Assembly (NCBI GenBank): GCA_964450715.1
Contig: CAYVFC010000216.1
Coordinates: 1 to 9,358 of the forward strand
Direction: 5' to 3'
From: CAYVFC01 sp964450715
GTDB taxonomy: Bacteria > Myxococcota_A > Polyangia > Polyangiales > JAFGIB01
DNA length: 9,358 nt
The position numbers and the translations under genes are program-made. The stretch's first letter is position 1, and each line of letters opens with the position of its first letter. Below are positions 6,159 through 9,358 of this stretch, one piece after another. Below the pieces are notes generated by a model. The model ran no database searches and had not been told where the DNA came from. It saw only the letters and a program-made list of their open reading frames with translations.

Positions 6159-7124
6159 CTACGCGATGCCGATGGCGCGGCGTACGCGGGCGATGGTCTC
6201 GCGGGCGATGACGCGGGCCCGGTCCGCTCCTCGTTGCAGGATGGCGTCGAGCTCGGCCTCGTCGCCCCTGAGCTTCTGGTAGCGCTCGCGCATGGGGCCC
6301 AAGCGCTCGTCCAACAGCGCGACCAGGTCCTGCTTGGCGTGCCCCCATCCGTAGCCGCCGGCGCGCAGCCTGGCGGCCATCTCTTCGGCCTGCTGCTCGG
6401 AGGCCAGGGCCCGGTAGACCTGGAAGACGTGAGAGCCCTCCGGCTCTTTGGGCTGCTCGAGCGGGGTGGAGTCGCTCTGGATGCTCATCACGGCCTTGCG
6501 CAGCGCCTTGGCCGGCTCGAACAGCGGGATGGTGTTGTCGTAGCTCTTGCTCATCTTGCGCCCGTCCAGACCCGGGATCTGCTTCGACTCGGTGATGACG
6601 GCCTTGGGGACCACCACGGTGTTCTCGCCATATACGTGATTGAGGCGTACGGCCAGGTCGCGCGCCAGCTCCAGGTGCTGCTGTTGGTCCACACCCACGG
6701 GCACCACGTCGGTGTCGTAGAGGATGATGTCCGCGGCCATGAGCAACGGGTAGTTGAACAACCCCGCGTTGGGCGCCTCGCCCTTGTCGCGCGCCTCTTT
6801 ATAAGCGTGGCCCCGCTCCAGCTGCCCGGTGGCCACCAGGCAGGCGAAGATCCAGGTGAGCTCGAAGACCTCGATCACCTCCGACTGGCGGAAGAGGATG
6901 GTCTTTTCCGGATCCAGGCCGCAGGCCAGCCAGGCAGCGGCCACGTCGTATATATAAGATCGAAGCGCGGCCGGGTCCCTCTCGGTGGTCAGCGCGTGGT
7001 AGTCGGCGATGAAGTAGATGCTCCGGTACCGCTCGGTCAGTTCGAGAGCAGGACCGATGGCGCCCAGGTAGTTCCCCAGGTGCGGCGTACCGGTAGGCTT
7101 GATGCCGGTAAGCGAGGTCTGCAT
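6159..7124 (-). CDS. trpS: Tryptophanyl-tRNA synthetase
   Basis: This class I aminoacyl-tRNA synthetase activates tryptophan with ATP and charges tRNA-Trp in the cytosol. The 321-residue product has the HIGH-type signature in PTGTPHLGNYLGA (10-22; HLGN 15-18), IADYHALT (39-46), the tryptophan-pocket region around YPLLMAADIILYDTDVVPVG (125-144), DQQQHLELARD (146-156) and KMSKS (190-194) in GRKMSKSYDN, then a helical anticodon-binding C-terminus. The open frame extends 44 codons further upstream to a TTG at 7256. I chose ATG 7124 because it has AAGGGAG five bases before it, because family proteins begin just before the T-G-x-x-P-T-G motif, and because the upstream part is low-complexity Arg/Pro/Gly. 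It is convergent with the AraC-family gene (50-bp gap) and divergent from the ferredoxin-like gene (231 bp). Confidence 0.97.
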   Translation of the reverse strand: MQTSLTGIKPTGTPHLGNYLGAIGPALELTERYRSIYFIADYHALTTERDPAALRSYIYDVAAAWLACGLDPEKTILFRQSEVIEVFELTWIFACLVATGQLERGHAYKEARDKGEAPNAGLFNYPLLMAADIILYDTDVVPVGVDQQQHLELARDLAVRLNHVYGENTVVVPKAVITESKQIPGLDGRKMSKSYDNTIPLFEPAKALRKAVMSIQSDSTPLEQPKEPEGSHVFQVYRALASEQQAEEMAARLRAGGYGWGHAKQDLVALLDERLGPMRERYQKLRGDEAELDAILQRGADRARVIARETIARVRRAIGIA

Positions 7125-7129
7125 GGCTT

Positions 7130-7136
7130 CTCCCTT
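7130..7136 (-). promoter_or_regulatory. Ribosome binding site of trpS, decides the start
   Basis: AAGGGAG on the minus strand is followed by AAGCC and then ATG at 7124-7122. This favours the short trpS start over the TTG-initiated extension at 7256. Confidence 0.8.
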
Positions 7137-7145
7137 CTTCCCCCG

Positions 7146-7201
7146 CCGGCCGAGAAACCCCTTCGGCCGGGGGCCGGGTGGCCGAAGCATGCGGGGCTTC
7201 G
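7146..7201 (-). promoter_or_regulatory. Two adjacent hairpins in the trpS leader
   Basis: Hairpin 1 has the perfect 8-bp stem ccggccga (7146-7153) with tcggccgg (7163-7170) and a 9-nt loop. Hairpin 2 has the 6-bp stem cgaagc (7183-7188) with gcttcg (7196-7201) and a 7-nt loop. Both lie between 22 and 77 nt upstream of the trpS ATG, so both would be in its mRNA leader if transcription starts beyond 7201. I looked for the conserved T-box sequence AGGGTGG on the minus strand and did not see it. The hairpins may be regulatory or just GC-rich coincidence. Confidence 0.35.
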
Positions 7202-7345
7202 AGCGGCGGTGCAACTGCCCGGTCGAGCGGGCCCCCTTTCGTATCCTCCCTTTCAAGAGCCGTCAGAGCCCAGGGCGTATCTCGCTTCGGCAAAAAATCG
7301 GTCGCGCCCCTCGCAAAGTACCCGCCGTGCGTTACCTTGATCGAC

Positions 7346-7350
7346 GGAGG
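7346..7350 (+). promoter_or_regulatory. Ribosome binding site of the ferredoxin-like gene
   Basis: GGAGG is followed by ctacc and the GTG start at 7356. The ideal spacing supports the GTG rather than a downstream ATG, and the protein reaches its first Cys motif 12 residues later, as expected. Confidence 0.85.
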
Positions 7351-7355
7351 CTACC

Positions 7356-8198
7356 GTGAAGCGAGATATCATCGTTATCGACGAAGATGCGTGCACCGGC
7401 TGCGGCGAATGCATCCCCAACTGCCCCGAGGGGGCGCTGCAGATCATCGACGACAAGTGCCGGCTGGTGTCTGATCTGCTCTGCGACGGACTGGGCGCCT
7501 GTGTGGGACACTGCCCGGAAGACGCCATGCGGGTAGAGAAAAGGGAAGCCGAGCCCTATGACGAGCGCAAGGTGATGACCGATCAGATCATCCCCAAGGG
7601 GCCCAGTCTGATCCGGGCCCACCTGGAGCACCTGAAGGAGCACGGCCAGACGACCTTCCTGGAGCAGGCGCTGCAGGTGCTAAAGGAGCGGGGGCTTCAG
7701 AATCCATTGCAGAGCCGGCAACCCGGGGAGGTGGCTTGCGCCTGCCAGGCGATGAAGAGCGGCAGCTTCACCCCGGCGGCGGACGACTCGTCGGTGGATC
7801 GGCGTGGCACTCGTCCCTCGCAGCTAGGACAGTGGCCCATCCAGCTGCACCTGGTCTCGCCGCTCGCTCCCTACTTCAAGAAACGCGACGTGCTGCTGGC
7901 CGCGGACTGCACGGCTTTCTCGGCGGGCGACTTCCACAAGGACTTCCTGGCGGGCAAGAGCCTGATCATCGCCTGCCCCAAGCTCGACTCCAACAAGGAG
8001 ATCTACCTCGACAAGCTAACCGCGCTGATCGACGAAGCCGAAATCAATACGCTGACCGTGCTCATCATGGAAGTGCCCTGTTGCAGCGGGCTGCTGATCC
8101 TGGCCAAGAGGGCCGCCGAGCAGGCCAAGCGCAAGGTCCCCATCAAAAAGATCGTGCTGAATATCCGGGGCCAGGTGCTGGAGGAGAGCTGGGTTTGA
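7356..8198 (+). CDS. Two-cluster ferredoxin-like iron-sulfur protein with a conserved Cys-rich C-terminal domain
   Basis: This 280-residue cytosolic protein begins with a dicluster ferredoxin domain: C13-x2-C16-x2-C19-x3-C23-P and a second, irregular set C43-x5-C49-x3-C53-P. C35 is an extra cysteine that could supply a ligand to the second cluster. The rest (about 85-280) is a separate domain with further cysteines: VACACQ (C128, C130), LLAADCTAF (C185), IIACPKLD (C207) and VPCCSG (C242, C243), the last reminiscent of CCG-type cluster sites. Segments such as HLVSPLAPYF, AGDFHKDFL and NTLTV are, from memory, strongly conserved in a family annotated only as '4Fe-4S binding protein', seen mostly in anaerobes and sometimes beside hcp (hybrid cluster protein). 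No hcp is present here, and no TTGAC-N4-GTCAA-like site is seen upstream. It is probably an electron carrier or redox-active accessory protein; its partner is unknown. There are no membrane segments. It converges on the vWA gene 47 bp downstream. Confidence 0.92.
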   Translation: MKRDIIVIDEDACTGCGECIPNCPEGALQIIDDKCRLVSDLLCDGLGACVGHCPEDAMRVEKREAEPYDERKVMTDQIIPKGPSLIRAHLEHLKEHGQTTFLEQALQVLKERGLQNPLQSRQPGEVACACQAMKSGSFTPAADDSSVDRRGTRPSQLGQWPIQLHLVSPLAPYFKKRDVLLAADCTAFSAGDFHKDFLAGKSLIIACPKLDSNKEIYLDKLTALIDEAEINTLTVLIMEVPCCSGLLILAKRAAEQAKRKVPIKKIVLNIRGQVLEESWV

Positions 8199-8207
8199 AC
8201 GCTGCGC

Positions 8208-8235
8208 GAGATTCCTCGCTACGCTCGGAATGACA
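8208..8235 (+). repeat. Single right arm of the dispersed palindromic repeat
   Basis: This 28-nt segment matches 1177-1204, the right half of intact copy B, at 25 of 28 positions and in the same orientation. The left arm is missing: upstream is the end of the ferredoxin-like gene, whose stop is 9 nt away. It lies entirely inside the 47-bp gap between two convergent genes. It can form only a short cgag/ctcg hairpin by itself and is not followed by a T-run. Confidence 0.85.
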
Positions 8236-8245
8236 CCTCTGCGGG

Positions 8246-9358
8246 TTACTCCAGCGCCCAGACCGTGTCGCAGCCGAAGAGCAGGTCGATGCGCGCGCTC
8301 AGGTCGGACTGGATGGTCTGGCAGTTGCCGGGACAGACCAGCACCCGCGCGGGGCTCTGGTTGTCGTCGTAGTACCAGCCGCCGCCCCTGGCCGGGTCGC
8401 AAGCGGCGCGCTCGCTCACCCGGTAGAGGTTCTGCGCGGCGCCGCCCGAGCCGGGCGTGTACTGCACGTTGACCTTCTCCCGGTCGAAGCTCTCGCCCAC
8501 GGGCGGCGGGGGGATCTGCCACTCGCAGTCGATGGTGGTGGAGCCGATCACGGTCTGGGCCAGCGCGTCGAATACCGGGGCGAAATCCTGCGCGCACAGG
8601 TCGCCGGCCACCCCGCCGGTCTGCGCGACCAGCTCGGTATAAACGTGCCCGTCCACCCCGTTACCGCAGGCCAGCAAACAGTCATAGGTACAGAATACTC
8701 CGAAGAACTTCCAGATGTCGAAGTAGCCGGGATGCTGGGCGTTGAGCTGGGCCAGCGCGTCGCTGAACCCGGCCGAAGTCCAGTCCGACTCGTCATCGGT
8801 CACCACCGCGAAGTACTTGGCCGCGTTCTGCCGCAGGTTGGCCTGGTAGTCCGGGAAGTGGTCGATGAATTTGCTAAGCGCGTTGTGGTTCTCGATCTTG
8901 TCCTCGATCTTGAGAAAGGTCGGGGGGTTGCTGTCCGAGTCGGGACAGCCGCCGTTGCCCAGCGGCGGGTCGATGCAGATGGACACCTTGCCGAAGGGCA
9001 CCGACCAGCCGGTCTCGGCGATCATCACCACCCGCACGTCGATGCCGGCCGAGGTGATCTGCTGGGCAAACTGGTTGAGGTTGTCCTGCACGGCCAGTGC
9101 GGCCATCTGCATGCTGCTGGTGGTGTCGACGGCCCAGATGATGTCGACCGGTCTGACCTGGTTGTCCGCGGTCTGACTCAGGCTGGCGCAGTCCTCGAAG
9201 TCCACCACCTGGCCCGAGCCCGAGGCTCCGGACGCGCCCGCGCCGGACGCGTTCTGACCCGAGGCGCCCTGACCCGCGCCGCCTTGCCCTGCGCTCTGCG
9301 TGCCGGACTGCCCCGAGCCACCCGCCCCTGCGCTGGCCGCGGCCGCGCCCGCCGTACC
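8246..9358 (-). CDS. Secreted von Willebrand factor A domain protein, N-terminus outside the window
   Basis: The frame is open to the right edge, so 370 residues are visible and the start is missing. Residues 1-50 are a low-complexity Gly/Ser/Ala/Gln linker, the kind that follows a signal peptide or lipobox in secreted myxobacterial proteins. A GTG at 9208 lies inside the continuous frame and is unlikely to be the true start. The vWA domain begins at VDIIWAVDTTSSM (71-83), with metal-site residues D78-x-T80-x-S82 (Thr in place of the usual first Ser), and continues through YFAVVTDDESDW (182-193). Twelve cysteines lie after the linker, an even number that fits disulfides outside the cytosol. 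The tail has the pattern CDPARGGGWYYDD (320-332), CPGNCQTIQ (342-350) and IDLLFGC (357-363), which from memory recurs in many Myxococcota vWA proteins. The role is unknown; adhesion or surface protein assembly are possibilities. It ends 47 bp from the convergent ferredoxin-like gene. Confidence 0.9.
   Translation of the reverse strand, partial: GTAGAAAASAGAGGSGQSGTQSAGQGGAGQGASGQNASGAGASGASGSGQVVDFEDCASLSQTADNQVRPVDIIWAVDTTSSMQMAALAVQDNLNQFAQQITSAGIDVRVVMIAETGWSVPFGKVSICIDPPLGNGGCPDSDSNPPTFLKIEDKIENHNALSKFIDHFPDYQANLRQNAAKYFAVVTDDESDWTSAGFSDALAQLNAQHPGYFDIWKFFGVFCTYDCLLACGNGVDGHVYTELVAQTGGVAGDLCAQDFAPVFDALAQTVIGSTTIDCEWQIPPPPVGESFDREKVNVQYTPGSGGAAQNLYRVSERAACDPARGGGWYYDDNQSPARVLVCPGNCQTIQSDLSARIDLLFGCDTVWALE

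Noticed and set aside
7125..7256. 44-residue N-terminal extension of trpS
   Set aside because: It needs a TTG start, is low-complexity Arg/Pro/Gly, and would bypass the well-placed AAGGGAG-ATG at 7136-7122.
6105..7340. 411-residue plus-strand frame antisense to trpS
   Set aside because: The complementary strand encodes TrpRS with both class I signatures; the antisense product has no motif.
7125..7355. T-box riboswitch upstream of trpS
   Set aside because: Hairpins are present, but the conserved T-box sequence that would pair with the tRNA end is not visible on the minus strand.
7300..7355. HcpR-type operator upstream of the ferredoxin-like gene
   Set aside because: A ttgatcgac string occurs at 7338-7346, but no TTGAC-N4-GTCAA-like palindrome is present.

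Overview
The window looks like chromosomal DNA from a high-GC deltaproteobacterium in the broad sense, most likely Myxococcota. The main pointer is the protein at the right edge: a secreted von Willebrand A (vWA) protein with a Gly/Ser/Ala/Gln-rich linker, a D-x-T-x-S metal site and a Cys-rich tail containing GGGWYYDD and CPGNC. From memory this pattern is frequent in that phylum. Intergenic palindromes of the type that translate as 'SFRAQREIS' fit too, but they occur in several phyla. The assignment is inference.

Layout. Bases 1-166 hold a 51-bp direct tandem repeat that probably continues off the left edge. A minus-strand block follows, transcribed right to left: a membrane sensor histidine kinase (4110-2173), RNase PH (rph, 2114-1359) and the XTP/dITP pyrophosphatase (rdgB, 1015-365). 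The rph-rdgB pairing is a familiar one, but here the two genes are separated by 343 bp filled with palindromic repeats and a 23-bp inverted repeat. Divergent from the kinase is a small exported protein of unknown function (4205-4672). After 290 bp without a gene comes an AraC-family regulator with an OruR/VirS-type N-terminal domain (4963-6108), convergent with trpS (7124-6159). trpS is divergent from a two-cluster ferredoxin-like protein with a conserved Cys-bearing C-terminal domain (7356-8198). That gene converges on the vWA protein (9358-8246), whose N-terminus lies outside the window.

Function. Most of the content is housekeeping: tRNA 3'-end processing (rph), nucleotide-pool sanitation (rdgB) and tRNA-Trp charging (trpS). 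The kinase and the AraC regulator have no visible partner or target here. No tRNA, rRNA, CRISPR array, transposase, phage gene or defence cassette was seen. The least explained parts are the 51-bp array, the nested repeats between rph and rdgB (one arm of which recurs after the ferredoxin gene), the exported protein facing the kinase, and the C-terminal domain of the ferredoxin-like protein. I do not see a convincing new multi-gene system.
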